From NCBI RefSeq assembly GCF_042665295.1, contig NZ_JBHTCO010000043.1, forward strand, positions 82,564 through 146,563: a stretch of DNA of 64,000 nucleotides. Reading direction: 5' to 3'. Position numbers and translations under genes: made by a program. Under the pieces are notes generated by a model. That model was given only the letters and a program-made list of their open reading frames with translations, was not told the DNA's origin and did not search any database. The DNA comes from Scopulibacillus_A cellulosilyticus (GTDB taxonomy: Bacteria > Bacillota > Bacilli > Bacillales > Sporolactobacillaceae). Positions 17,348-26,207 of this stretch are shown here, in pieces (positions within the stretch are counted from its first letter, which is position 1; every line of letters begins with the position of its first letter).

Positions 17348-17679
17348 AACCATAACTAGTAAGTAATGTTGTAAAAAATAATGAGATCTTCATATTCTTC
17401 TAGGAAAAATTAAAAACAATTTGGAATAACCCGAAACCCTTTTTATGCTCAATTATTTCAAAACACTTTCCATGCTTTATCCCTCAAACAAAGAGAATAA
17501 TTTAATGGTCAGATTGTTGTTGCTTATTGAGTAACTGCGTTTTAAAAACGTTTTAAAAAAAACGATTTTTATCTGATATTTGTTTTTATAAATAACAAGA
17601 TAGTAACCTTAAAATTGTGATTTGAATCAGCAGCAGATACAAACGAATATTTCAAATCATCTTAATAATGTTGTTTATT

Positions 17680-17696
17680 ACGAAACTGCGTTTCGG
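17680..17696. promoter_or_regulatory. IclR-type operator
   Basis: ACGAAAC-TGC-GTTTCGG has the same GAAAC-N3-GTTTC architecture as the sites at 44275 and 44341. It links the permease-aldolase operon to the iclR-transketolase region. Confidence 0.6.
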
Positions 17697-17804
17697 TATT
17701 GGTTTAAAAAAACTTTACACCATGTCATAAATTGACGATTGTGATTTGTTTAAACATAAATGAAGAAAAATTTCGTCTTCTTCTAAGATGATAGTTACTT
17801 ATCT

Positions 17805-17849
17805 TTAAAAACGGCCATGGATATAAGCGAATATGACATTCTTCGTCAC
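17805..17849 (-). CDS. possible 14-codon leader peptide
   Basis: A GTG start at 17849 follows AAGGGGG at 7-nt spacing and runs 14 codons to TAA. The ribosome site is as good as that of any gene here, but the peptide is tiny and 500 bp from the permease. It may be a leader ORF or the 5' relic of a lost gene. Confidence 0.25.
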   Translation of the reverse strand: MTKNVIFAYIHGRF

Positions 17850-17885
17850 CTATTATCCCCCTTCTAAAACAATCAATTTTCAGGC

Positions 17886-17913
17886 GGTGAATAAGTGAGG
17901 ACATCCATTCACC
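17886..17913. repeat. inverted repeat with an overlapping alternative stem
   Basis: GGTGAAT and ATTCACC form a 7-bp stem. AAGTG inside the loop can instead pair with CACTT just outside it, so the two stems exclude each other. It lies just upstream of the 14-codon frame on the minus strand. Confidence 0.4.
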
Positions 17914-18178
17914 ACTTAATAGATTATAAAGACTAGAAACATTGTGTTTTGGGTATATGTAATTGACTGTATTTTAATATAAAATACTTTTCAACTGGAT
18001 AAAAAATTCTGAATATTTAGGACGTAGGATACAATGCCTCTAAATCATTATAGTACTATTATAATCTATTTCATAAAGATTCTCAACATTAAAGCGACAA
18101 TTTTCTCATATTTATTGTAAAATATATTCGAAGCAGTAAAAATTGAGTTAAAGAGAATTAAATTTCTTTTATAGGATA

Positions 18179-18213
18179 AAAAAGAACGTAATACGCCATA
18201 TTACATTCTTTTT
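18179..18213 (-). terminator. terminator after the allantoinase-reductase genes
   Basis: A 15-bp stem (one non-Watson-Crick pair) rich in A and T at its base gives a TTCTTTTTT tail on the minus strand. Loop CGCCA. It lies 18 bp after the reductase stop. Confidence 0.8.
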
Positions 18214-18230
18214 CATCACAAGCAGCTTGC

Positions 18231-19103
18231 TCATTTAGCCTGCTCTCTCATAAATAAATACATAGCCGACATATCATCATCTTGGAATACACTATCTTTA
18301 GCTTCCTTTAATAGTTCCTCAACCTGATTGCCTAATGGTAATGTTAACGTATTTTTTTCCGCCATTTTCTGAACAAGAGATATATCTTTATATAATAGTT
18401 TTAATGCAAAACCAGGCTTATACTCCTCTTTAGAAATATGTTGGGTATAATGACGTTCATAAATCCGGCTTTGAGCATAGCTGTTATTAAGAATTTCAAA
18501 TAAGGTTTCAAAAGCGATTCCATTTTTTTCAGCTAAACATAAAGCTTCACTAACTGCTTGTGTATGAACACTGACCATATATTGATTAATCAGTTTAATA
18601 ACTGTACCATTGCCTACTTTCCCAGTATAGAAAATGTTTTGGCCAAGTACCTCAAATATAGGATACACCTTATCAAAAACTTTCTTGTCTCCGCCAACCA
18701 TTATGCTTAATGTTCCCAATCTTGCCCCTTCGTTTCCTCCGCTGATTGGCGCATCCAGAAAGTCGATCCCCTTTTTCTTTGCTTCATTATATATTTTTTC
18801 ATTTATATCCGGAGAAACCGTGCTAAAATCAATTAAAATCAATCCTCTTTTTCCATTGGCAATAATACCTTCCTCTCCAAGATAGACCCTCTCTACATCA
18901 CTTGGCAAAGGCAAGCATGTCATGATAACATCAACTTCTTGAGCCACTTGTACTAAAGAATCTCCTACAATCCCGCCGGATTCGGCAAAAATCTCTTCCT
19001 TCTTTTTACTGCGGTTTATTCCAAATGTTTCATAGTTTGCTTTAACCAGATTTACAGCCATCGGAAGTCCCATGTTGCCCAATCCGACAAATGCAAGCTT
19101 CAT
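18231..19103 (-). CDS. glxR: tartronate semialdehyde reductase-like 3-hydroxyacid dehydrogenase
   Basis: This 290-residue member of the 3-hydroxyisobutyrate dehydrogenase family has the N-terminal NAD(P) motif GLGNMGLPMA, DAPISGGNEGA (substrate loop) and GNGTVIKLINQ with the catalytic Lys. GarR/GlxR enzymes reduce tartronate semialdehyde to D-glycerate. It lies 69 bp downstream of allantoinase on the same strand, as in enterobacterial allantoin clusters, which supports the glyoxylate-to-glycerate role. Other 3-hydroxyacids remain possible. No glycerate kinase was seen in the window. Confidence 0.82.
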   Translation of the reverse strand: MKLAFVGLGNMGLPMAVNLVKANYETFGINRSKKKEEIFAESGGIVGDSLVQVAQEVDVIMTCLPLPSDVERVYLGEEGIIANGKRGLILIDFSTVSPDINEKIYNEAKKKGIDFLDAPISGGNEGARLGTLSIMVGGDKKVFDKVYPIFEVLGQNIFYTGKVGNGTVIKLINQYMVSVHTQAVSEALCLAEKNGIAFETLFEILNNSYAQSRIYERHYTQHISKEEYKPGFALKLLYKDISLVQKMAEKNTLTLPLGNQVEELLKEAKDSVFQDDDMSAMYLFMREQAK

Positions 19104-19172
19104 AGTTTACCTCTCCTTATATCCATAAATTTTTCCATTATGAGATAACATTGCTCCTGGGTAAAGGCGTTA

Positions 19173-20525
19173 TTAAGGGATTGTTTCATATTTTGAACTT
19201 ATTTTTCCATTTTCAAATACAACTTTTCCCTTTACTATTGTTGTTACATTTTTCCCTCTGTATGTTCTTCCTATAAAAGGGGAATACGGATGACGGTAGA
19301 ATAAGTCTTCTTCACTTAAACGATAAAGTTGATTAAGATTAATAATTGCCAGATCGGCCTCGCTTCCAACTGAAATGTTGCCTTTTTGGGGATATAATCC
19401 AAATCGTTTCGCAGGGTTGGCAGAAGTCGCCTCAACAATTCTTTTTAGAGGGATCCCCCGTTTCCAATATCCTTCTTCCAATAATATCATCAGTGTTGTC
19501 TGCGCTCCCGAAATACCTCCCCATACTTTAAACATGTCGTTGTCTTTAACTTGTTTCATAGCAGGCGGAGCAGGAGAATGATCTGATCCGATAATATCAA
19601 CTTCACCATTAGCAAATGATTCCCATAACGCTTCTACTTCATCTGCATCCCTTAATGGCGGGGCACACTTTGCGACCGGACCTATTTTCATAAAATCATC
19701 CGATGACAGTGAAAGATAATGCGGACAAGTTTCTACAGTTACATCTACACCTTTTTCTTTTGCCTTCGTTACCAGAGAAATAACTTTGCTGCTGCTTGCA
19801 TGAACAATATGGACTTTACAGCCTGTTGTTTCCGCAAATGAAAGAATTCTTCCCACAGCTTCAATCTCGGAAACTATCGGACGAGATTCACAGTAATCAA
19901 GAGCTGACTTTTTTCCGGAAAGGCGTTTTTGTTCAGCCAGTTGTTCTGTAATAACAGTACTTTCCGCATGAACCGCCAATATCGAACCGAAACTCGCGAT
20001 TTTCTCCATTCCTTTATAAAGCGTGATGTCATCTGCATTCTGAAATTCATCTATGCCGCTTGGTGACATAAATGCTTTAAAACCAATAACCCCGCAATGA
20101 TACAGATCCTCTAAATCATTTAAATTATTAGGAACTAATCCACCCCAAAGTCTAAAATCAACGATTGATTTTTGACTTGCCAGCTTTTTCTTTAATTCAA
20201 AACCTTCCTTATTAATTGTAGGCGGAAAACTGTTTAAAGGCATATCAAAAAATGTTGTTACGCCGCCTGCCGCCAAACTTCTGCTTCCGGTCGAAAAACC
20301 TTCCCATTCCGTTCTTCCGGGTTCATTAAAATGAACATGGGAATCAATTAATCCTGGAAAGATATGAAGGTCTGTTGCATCGATTTCTTTTAGGCACGTC
20401 CCTTTCAAACCTCCGCATTCGGATATTTCTGAAATTAACCCGTTTTTTATTGCGATATCACCTTTACTTTCGGAGAAAGAAGTCACAATTGTTCCGTTTC
20501 GTATGATAAGATCGTAAGTTGACAT
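19173..20525 (-). CDS. allB: allantoinase
   Basis: This 450-residue amidohydrolase corresponds to B. subtilis PucH. Metal ligands are visible: HVH in GLIDSHVHFNEPGRTEWEG, the carbamylated Lys in GFKAFMSPSG, HAESTV, HIVHASS and the Asp in GSDHSPAPP. It opens (S)-allantoin to allantoate, the first ureide step after uricase. It lies 41 bp behind the PerR-like gene and 69 bp before glxR, so the three may share a transcript. Confidence 0.93.
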   Translation of the reverse strand: MSTYDLIIRNGTIVTSFSESKGDIAIKNGLISEISECGGLKGTCLKEIDATDLHIFPGLIDSHVHFNEPGRTEWEGFSTGSRSLAAGGVTTFFDMPLNSFPPTINKEGFELKKKLASQKSIVDFRLWGGLVPNNLNDLEDLYHCGVIGFKAFMSPSGIDEFQNADDITLYKGMEKIASFGSILAVHAESTVITEQLAEQKRLSGKKSALDYCESRPIVSEIEAVGRILSFAETTGCKVHIVHASSSKVISLVTKAKEKGVDVTVETCPHYLSLSSDDFMKIGPVAKCAPPLRDADEVEALWESFANGEVDIIGSDHSPAPPAMKQVKDNDMFKVWGGISGAQTTLMILLEEGYWKRGIPLKRIVEATSANPAKRFGLYPQKGNISVGSEADLAIINLNQLYRLSEEDLFYRHPYSPFIGRTYRGKNVTTIVKGKVVFENGKISSKYETIP

Positions 20526-20566
20526 ATCTCCACTCCCTATTCAGTAATATAAAAAATTTAGCTGTT

Positions 20567-21001
20567 TTATTTTTGACTCTGCTTACATACCGAACAAATA
20601 CCATGAACTTCAAAAAGATGATGGTTTATTTGAAACCCTGACAGTTTTTCCACATAAGCTTCTACTTCTTTTAATTCAGGATAGTTAAAGTCGCGCATTC
20701 TCCCGCATGATTTACAGACAACATGATAATGGGGTTCTGTTACCCACTCAAAACGGCTGGCGTCTTCACCGTATTTCAGCTCGTTAATAATGCCATTTTT
20801 TTTTAAGCACTTTAAGTTGTTATATATTGTTGCATTCGTTATATTAGGAAACTTGTTGCTTAACGATTTATAGATCTCGTCTTCTGTAGGATGCGAATCA
20901 GTATTTGCTAAGTATTCTAATATCGCTAAACGCTGCGGGGTCAGTCTAATCCGATTTTCTTTTAAAAGTGCAAGCCCTTCCTCCAAACGATGTTGATTCA
21001 T
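20567..21001 (-). CDS. perR: PerR/Fur-family metalloregulator with a Fur-like Glu at position 85
   Basis: This 144-residue protein aligns without gaps to B. subtilis PerR by key positions: His37, His91, His93 and Asp104 of the regulatory metal site, and the Cys96/Cys99 and Cys136/Cys139 zinc site. Position 85, Asp in PerR, is Glu here (SRFEWVTEPHYH). Asp at this position is known to favour metal-catalysed oxidation by H2O2, while Fur has Glu. It sits between katA and allB. A near-consensus PerR box lies in front of katA. It probably represses katA, but its peroxide sensitivity may differ from classic PerR. Confidence 0.88.
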   Translation of the reverse strand: MNQHRLEEGLALLKENRIRLTPQRLAILEYLANTDSHPTEDEIYKSLSNKFPNITNATIYNNLKCLKKNGIINELKYGEDASRFEWVTEPHYHVVCKSCGRMRDFNYPELKEVEAYVEKLSGFQINHHLFEVHGICSVCKQSQK

Positions 21002-21035
21002 TTCAACACCTCATTAGTCATATATAAAATTGATA

Positions 21036-21070
21036 TTAGAAAAGATCATCTGCAAGATGATCTTTTCTAA
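21036..21070 (-). terminator. katA terminator (perfect 15-bp stem)
   Basis: TTAGAAAAGATCATC and its exact complement flank the loop TGCAA. The base of the stem supplies TTTTCTAA, followed by a T-rich stretch on the minus strand. The A-rich gap to katA contains several loose copies of GATTGAGA. Confidence 0.7.
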
Positions 21071-21208
21071 AGATTAAATGAGAATAGATTGAGAAAACAC
21101 TAAAAACATTGAGAAAAGATAGATTGAGATAAAATGAGAATTTTCCTGCACACCTGCAAAATATTACTTTATAAACCTAGCATTTTTCCGCTTAGAAAAA
21201 ATAGTTAC

Positions 21209-22717
21209 TTAGCTTTTAAGCGCTAATTCTTCTTCAACCTCGCTCCAGCTGATACCAATTGCTTCTGCTACACCTTTTCCGTAAGCCGGATCTGCTTTGT
21301 AGCAATGCTCAATATGACGAAGCTGGATATGTTTTTCTACACCGTCAATATTACGTGCAGTATTTTCGAACAGTACTTGTTGCTGCTCTTTGCTCATCAA
21401 ATTGAAAAGCTTGCCTGGCTGTTCAAAGTAGTTATCATCATCTTCCCTGTAATCCCAACGGTCAGCTGCACCGTACAGTTCTAGAGGCGGCTCTTTATAT
21501 TCAGTTTGTTCTTGCCACTCACCATAACTGTTCGGCTCATAATGAAGGGTGCTGCCTTGGTTGCCGTCAACTCTCATCGCCCCGTCACGATGATAGCTAT
21601 GGAAAGGACATCTCGGTTGGTTAACAGGAATTTGATGGTGGTTAACGCCTAAACGATAACGCGCAGCATCACCGTAAGAGAATAAACGGCCTTGTAACAT
21701 TCTGTCTGGTGAGAACCCGATACCAGGTACAACATTTGCCGGCGTAAAGGCCGCTTGTTCTACATCAGCAAAATAGTTCTCAGGATTTTTGTTCAGTTCA
21801 AATTCGCCCACTTCAATGAGCGGGAAGTCCTTTTTATACCATACTTTAGTTAGGTCGAATGGGTTGTACGGCATATTATTTGCCTGCTCTTCAGTCATGA
21901 CTTGAATGTACATTTTCCATTTCGGAAAGTTGCCATTTTCAATTGCCTCATATAGATCTTTCTGATGGCTTTCACGATCTTTACCAATAAGAGTTTCTGC
22001 TTCCTGGTCTGTTAAGTTTTCAATACCTTGTTGTGAACGGAAATGGAATTTAACCCAAACGCGTTCATTATCAGCATTGATCATACTGAACGTATGGCTT
22101 CCGAAACCATGCATCGTTCGATAAGACTTCGGAATTCCGCGGTCACTCATTACAATCGTCACTTGATGAAGCGCTTCAGGCAATCCGGTCCAGAAATCCC
22201 AGTTATTATTCGCACTGCGCATATTCGTACGAGGGTCACGCTTTACAGCATGGTTCAAATCAGGGAACTTCAGCGGGTCTCTAAAAAAGAATACAGGCGT
22301 GTTGTTCCCAACAATGTCCCAGTTTCCTTCTTCAGTATAAAACCTTACAGCAAACCCGCGAATATCACGTTCTGCGTCCGCAGCACCGCGTTCACCGGCA
22401 ACTGTTGAAAAACGAATGAACATATCTGTTTTCTTACCGATTTCTGAGAAAATTTTTGCTTTAGTATATTTTGTAATATCATGCGTTACGGTAAATGTAC
22501 CAAACGCGCCGGATCCTTTTGCATGCATGCGTCGCTCAGGAATAACTTCACGGTCAAAATGAGCCATTTTTTCAAGAAACCAGACATCTTGTAAAAGTAC
22601 AGGCCCTCTTGGACCGGCAGTCATTGTGTTTTGATTCTCAGCAACCGGTGCACCTGCAGCTGTAGTAAACTTCTTACGATTTTGATTTGCATCCGTAGAA
22701 TTATTTTTATTAACCAA
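21209..22717 (-). CDS. katA: monofunctional heme catalase
   Basis: This small-subunit clade catalase of 502 residues decomposes H2O2. The distal His is in HAKGSGAFG, the distal Asn in GNNTPVFFF, and the proximal heme Tyr in RLFSYGDAARYRLG. The start chosen is TTG 22717, which has GGGGTGA five bases upstream; the ATG at 22747 has no ribosome site and overlaps the promoter-proximal palindrome. Two PerR-box-like palindromes lie upstream. Its place in a urate-degrading cluster fits removal of the H2O2 produced by uricase. Confidence 0.95.
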   Translation of the reverse strand: MVNKNNSTDANQNRKKFTTAAGAPVAENQNTMTAGPRGPVLLQDVWFLEKMAHFDREVIPERRMHAKGSGAFGTFTVTHDITKYTKAKIFSEIGKKTDMFIRFSTVAGERGAADAERDIRGFAVRFYTEEGNWDIVGNNTPVFFFRDPLKFPDLNHAVKRDPRTNMRSANNNWDFWTGLPEALHQVTIVMSDRGIPKSYRTMHGFGSHTFSMINADNERVWVKFHFRSQQGIENLTDQEAETLIGKDRESHQKDLYEAIENGNFPKWKMYIQVMTEEQANNMPYNPFDLTKVWYKKDFPLIEVGEFELNKNPENYFADVEQAAFTPANVVPGIGFSPDRMLQGRLFSYGDAARYRLGVNHHQIPVNQPRCPFHSYHRDGAMRVDGNQGSTLHYEPNSYGEWQEQTEYKEPPLELYGAADRWDYREDDDNYFEQPGKLFNLMSKEQQQVLFENTARNIDGVEKHIQLRHIEHCYKADPAYGKGVAEAIGISWSEVEEELALKS

Positions 22718-22750
22718 CTGATTCACCCCATTCGGAAATTTTATCATTTT

Positions 22751-22765
22751 GAATAATTATTATTC
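22751..22765. promoter_or_regulatory. perfect palindrome, second PerR/Fur-like site for katA
   Basis: GAATAATTATTATTC is a perfect 7-1-7 palindrome matching 11 of 15 positions of the PerR box TTATAATNATTATAA. It lies downstream of the predicted -10, between the promoter and the TTG start. Confidence 0.5.
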
Positions 22766-22792
22766 ATAAAATCAACAAAGCAAAAAGTTAAA

Positions 22793-22820
22793 ATAATAAC
22801 TTTATGATTTTATGTATCAA
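22793..22820 (-). promoter_or_regulatory. katA promoter
   Basis: On the minus strand, TTGATA (22820-22815) is followed after 16 bp by TATTAT (22798-22793). PerR-like boxes flank it on both sides. Confidence 0.55.
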
Positions 22821-22821
22821 G

Positions 22822-22836
22822 TAATAATTATTATAA
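22822..22836. promoter_or_regulatory. PerR box upstream of katA
   Basis: TAATAATTATTATAA matches the B. subtilis PerR consensus TTATAATNATTATAA at all but one defined position. It abuts the katA -35. Confidence 0.7.
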
Positions 22837-22858
22837 TATAGTTATAATTCAATAACTT

Positions 22859-23806
22859 CTAAATGTCAACTGTAATTTTGTTAATTTCTCTGACTTTTTT
22901 TGAAACTGCCGATGCAAGCCCTTCTATAAAACTTAAATGGGTATTTGGCATTCTGGGCCGAAAATAATTGACCCCTAACTCCTCTGTCACTGCTTTACAT
23001 TCGAAATCATTATCATACAAAACTTCTAAGTGATCGGCTACAAATCCAATTGGACAATATATAAAAGAAGTGTATCCATGTTTTCTGTATAATTCTTTCG
23101 TAAGATCTTGAACATCCGGACCGAGCCAAGGTTCTTCAGTAGCTCCGGCACTTTGCCAACCTATCGAGTAATATTTCAGATTTGCTTTTTCAGCGATTAA
23201 TTCAGCCGTTTTTGCCAGTTGTTCCGGATAAGGGTCGTTATTTATAAGAATTTTTTCCGGAAGACTGTGTGCTGAAAATATGACCATTGACTTTGACAAA
23301 TCATTAATCATCAGCTGTGTTCTTTTTATCTGATTGGCCCAGAATCCGATAAATTTTGGTTCATCATACCAGGAATTAATGTGATGAATAAGCGGGCCAT
23401 TAATTTTATCTGACATCGATTTAGCCCGATCATTGTACGCCTTTAAACTGTAAACGGAATAATGAGGTGCGAGTATAATGCTGATTGCCTCTTCGATTCC
23501 ATCATCTTTCATTTGCTTAACGGCATCTTCAATAAAAGGATAAGTATGCTTATATCCTAAATACAAATTAAACCGAATATCATCGTACCAATGATTAAGC
23601 TTTAAAACTAAATGCTTCGCTTGATTTCGCGTTATTTTAGCGAGAGGTGAAATTCCTCCTATTTGTCTATACCGTTTTTTTAAATCCTCTATCTGACTTG
23701 CAGAAGGCTTTCTCCCATGCCGGATATGAGTATAATAGGATTCAACCTCAAACAAACTGGACGGGGTACCATAAGCCATGACTAGCAGTCCTATTTTTTT
23801 CCTCAT
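22859..23806 (-). CDS. hemH: ferrochelatase / coproporphyrin ferrochelatase
   Basis: This 315-residue HemH has LLVMAYGTP at the N-terminus, the metal-site His in FSAHSLPEK, and the acidic partner in the YSIGWQSAGATEEPWLGPD region. It inserts Fe2+ into the porphyrin (coproporphyrin III in the Bacillota route). The start chosen is ATG 23806 with GAGGAGG five bases upstream; a frame to 23884 would overlap hemA. It follows hemA by 40 bp and precedes the catalase gene, so iron-porphyrin supply is encoded beside a major heme enzyme. Confidence 0.93.
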   Translation of the reverse strand: MRKKIGLLVMAYGTPSSLFEVESYYTHIRHGRKPSASQIEDLKKRYRQIGGISPLAKITRNQAKHLVLKLNHWYDDIRFNLYLGYKHTYPFIEDAVKQMKDDGIEEAISIILAPHYSVYSLKAYNDRAKSMSDKINGPLIHHINSWYDEPKFIGFWANQIKRTQLMINDLSKSMVIFSAHSLPEKILINNDPYPEQLAKTAELIAEKANLKYYSIGWQSAGATEEPWLGPDVQDLTKELYRKHGYTSFIYCPIGFVADHLEVLYDNDFECKAVTEELGVNYFRPRMPNTHLSFIEGLASAVSKKVREINKITVDI

Positions 23807-23846
23807 AATCGCCTCCTCATTTATGACGGAAATCCAATCTATGATT

Positions 23847-25199
23847 TTATGAAAAAACAGGTATTTCCCTTTTCTTTTTATCAATTAAATTTTTTTCCAT
23901 ACTGTATTGAGTAGATCGTTCTTGTTCTTTCAATTCTTCCTCAAGACCAAATATATTTATGAATAGATCCAGCACTTCTTCACGATTTGGGTTCGCAACC
24001 ATTTCTTTCATACGAATAAGAGGAAAGTGCAGCATCTGATTAACAATTGTTTTCGAATATTTGCGAATAACCCTGAGTTCCCTTTCTGTTAATTCAGGTA
24101 ATTTATTTTCTATATGACGGACAGCCTCTTCGTGAATGGATAATGATTTTTCACGTAATGCGCTAATAACCGGGATAACACCAAGCGTATTAAGCCACGA
24201 CTTAAACTTTTCTATTTCCTGATTAATCATTATTTCTATTTTCTCTGCTTCAGCGGCCCTCTCTTGTATATTTGCTTCAACAATGTATGTCAAATCATCA
24301 ATATTGTATAAGAACACATCATCCAAATCGTTAATAGCGGGGTGCAAATTCCTAGGAACTGCAATATCAACTAAAAATAATTGGCGTTTTTTTCTTTTTT
24401 GAATAATTGATTCAATATCTTTCTTACTTAATACATAACTGTCTGTACGCAGTGAACTAATGACGATATCGGCTTGGATTAAAGCATACGGAAGATCGTC
24501 TGACGTTAAAGCCAATCCGTTAAATTTTTCAGCTATAACCCTGGCTTTCTCATACGTTCTGTTAACGACAATAATATTGCCGGTTCCGTTTGCAGCGAGA
24601 TGTTTCGCCGTTAATTCACCCATCTCTCCTGCACCAAGAATAACAACCGTTTTGTTTTTAAAATTGTCGAAGATTTTCTTTCCTAATTCTATAGCAGCAT
24701 AACTGACGGAAACTGCATTTCTGCTGATATTTGTTTGTGAATGGGCACGCTTAGCTAATGTAACCGCCTGCTTAAACAGCATGTTAAAAATCGTGCCTGT
24801 CGCCTTCAAACTTTGGCTTTGGAAAAAGGCGTCTTTTACTTGACCTAAAATCTGTGTCTCGCCTAAAATCATTGAATCAAGTCCGCAAGCTACACGAAAG
24901 AGATGACCTATCGCTTCAGCATTTTCTTTAATATAAAGATAATTAATAAACTCTGACCGATCTATTCCAAACCACTCTTCAAGAAATCCTTTTACGTAAT
25001 GCCTTCCAGTATGTAATTGATCGACAACCGTATACAATTCCATTCGATTGCATGTATCAACAATGACACACTCTTGAATACTGTTTCTATGAAGAAGAGT
25101 TTGAATCGCCCCCGATTTAAACTCTTCTCCGAAAGCAAAACGTTCCCGGATTTCAACAGGAGCAGTGTTAAAATTTAAACCAATGACTAAGATGTGCAT
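23847..25199 (-). CDS. hemA: glutamyl-tRNA reductase
   Basis: This 450-residue HemA has the catalytic Cys in VDTCNRMELY, MILGETQILGQVK, the NADPH motif VVILGAGEMGELTAKH and a helical dimerisation tail. It makes glutamate-1-semialdehyde, the committed step of heme synthesis. GGGGTG lies 7 nt before the ATG; a TTG one codon earlier is an alternative. In most Bacillales hemA heads hemXCDBL, but here hemH follows directly. It is therefore either a relocated or a second copy. Confidence 0.94.
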   Translation of the reverse strand: MHILVIGLNFNTAPVEIRERFAFGEEFKSGAIQTLLHRNSIQECVIVDTCNRMELYTVVDQLHTGRHYVKGFLEEWFGIDRSEFINYLYIKENAEAIGHLFRVACGLDSMILGETQILGQVKDAFFQSQSLKATGTIFNMLFKQAVTLAKRAHSQTNISRNAVSVSYAAIELGKKIFDNFKNKTVVILGAGEMGELTAKHLAANGTGNIIVVNRTYEKARVIAEKFNGLALTSDDLPYALIQADIVISSLRTDSYVLSKKDIESIIQKRKKRQLFLVDIAVPRNLHPAINDLDDVFLYNIDDLTYIVEANIQERAAEAEKIEIMINQEIEKFKSWLNTLGVIPVISALREKSLSIHEEAVRHIENKLPELTERELRVIRKYSKTIVNQMLHFPLIRMKEMVANPNREEVLDLFINIFGLEEELKEQERSTQYSMEKNLIDKKKREIPVFS

Positions 25200-25271
25200 C
25201 AAAAAACACCCCGCTATATCGTTTTGGAATCACCTTCTTCAAATTAGGCTTTAATTTTCACCTAAAAAACA

Positions 25272-25811
25272 TTATTTCACAGAATTAACGGTTGCCTTAG
25301 CAGATTTAACGGCTTCCAAGGCTGCTTCATAGTTTGGATGCTGTGTCACTTCAGGAACGTATTCAACATACGTCACAACATCTTCTGAATTTACAACAAA
25401 AATTGCGCGGCATTCCAGCCGATGTTCTTTCATATATGTTCCATATGCTTTTCCAAAAGACATGCTGTAATGATCAGATAATGTTTCAACAGCATTAATT
25501 CCGGCCGCTCCGCACCATCTGCTTTGTGCAAAAGGAAGATCAGCACTGATTGTCAAAACCTTTACATCATCACCAAGGCTTGCCGCCTCTTTATTGAAAC
25601 GGCGTGTTTGTTCGTCACAAACCCCGGTATCCAATGAAGGGACCACACTAATAAGCCGAATTTTTCCTTTGGAATCTGCAAGCGTTACTTTAGAACGATC
25701 ATTTGATAAAACTTCAAAATCTGGCGCTTTATCCCCCGGTTTAATTTCCGGTCCAATTAATGTTGCGGGATTTCCGCCCAGTGTCACTATACCTTTTCTT
25801 TCCTGTGTCAT
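25272..25811 (-). CDS. tpx: thiol peroxidase (2-Cys peroxiredoxin)
   Basis: This 179-residue Tpx has peroxidatic Cys65 (TGVCDEQT) and resolving Cys100 (SRWCGAAG). It is about ten residues longer than the usual enzyme at the ends. It reduces H2O2 and alkyl peroxides with thioredoxin. It lies between the pucLM genes and hemA on the same strand, 36 bp after pucM, adding a second peroxide scavenger next to the uricase gene. AGGGGGA precedes the ATG. Confidence 0.93.
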   Translation of the reverse strand: MTQERKGIVTLGGNPATLIGPEIKPGDKAPDFEVLSNDRSKVTLADSKGKIRLISVVPSLDTGVCDEQTRRFNKEAASLGDDVKVLTISADLPFAQSRWCGAAGINAVETLSDHYSMSFGKAYGTYMKEHRLECRAIFVVNSEDVVTYVEYVPEVTQHPNYEAALEAVKSAKATVNSVK

Positions 25812-25847
25812 TCACTATTCCCCCTTGATTCGTCAAAAGTTTTAAGC

Positions 25848-26207
25848 TTAGCTTCCGCGATACGTGCTGTAACCTCCTGGAGCAACCAGCAGAGGAACGT
25901 GATAATGATCCTCTGCATCTGCTATATTAAATCGGAGCGGAACTTTGTCTATGAAAGGAAAGGTGCTTGAATGCACACCCTCCCTCTGGAAATAATCAGC
26001 TACATAAAATACCAGTTCATATGTGCCAATTTTAAATTCACTGCCGTCCAGCAGCGGAGAATCAACTCGCCCGTCGCTATTTGTGTGAACAGTACGAATC
26101 AACGATCGGTTATCTTCAGAATCTAATAACCAAAGCTCAATTTTAATCTCTTTCGCCGGGATACCTTTTGTTAAATCCAAAACATGAGTTGTTAATCGGC
26201 CGTTCAT
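25848..26207 (-). CDS. pucM: 5-hydroxyisourate hydrolase
   Basis: This 119-residue transthyretin-like enzyme has the N-terminal LTTHVLDLTKG, an internal Arg/His set (HVPLLVAPGG) and the diagnostic C-terminal YRGS. It hydrolyses 5-hydroxyisourate to OHCU, the second step after uricase. Its ATG overlaps the pucL stop by 4 bp, so it is translationally coupled to it. Confidence 0.95.
   Translation of the reverse strand: MNGRLTTHVLDLTKGIPAKEIKIELWLLDSEDNRSLIRTVHTNSDGRVDSPLLDGSEFKIGTYELVFYVADYFQREGVHSSTFPFIDKVPLRFNIADAEDHYHVPLLVAPGGYSTYRGS

Larger units (their letters stand above)
17291..18230. other. 940-bp intergenic region upstream of the permease-aldolase operon
   Basis: No gene of normal size is present. 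Visible items are IclR-type palindromes (17331-17347 degenerate, 17680-17696 good), a weaker related sequence at 17529-17545, a 14-codon frame with a strong ribosome site (17805-17849), a hairpin at 17886-17913 and the glxR terminator at 18179-18213. The size suggests a long leader or a lost gene. Confidence 0.6.

Noticed and set aside
17541..17562. cre site around AAAACGTTTT
   Set aside because: It lacks the outer TG and CA positions of the cre consensus; an AT-rich palindrome is common by chance.
17291..17950. Purine riboswitch before the first permease
   Set aside because: TATAATC-like text occurs near 17927, but the conserved GTTTCTACC-type core and paired loops of the purine riboswitch are missing.
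21060..21140. Tandem repeat array built on GATTGAGA/AATGAGAA
   Set aside because: Copies are loose, unevenly spaced and few; best described as an A-rich low-complexity gap, not a CRISPR or VNTR.
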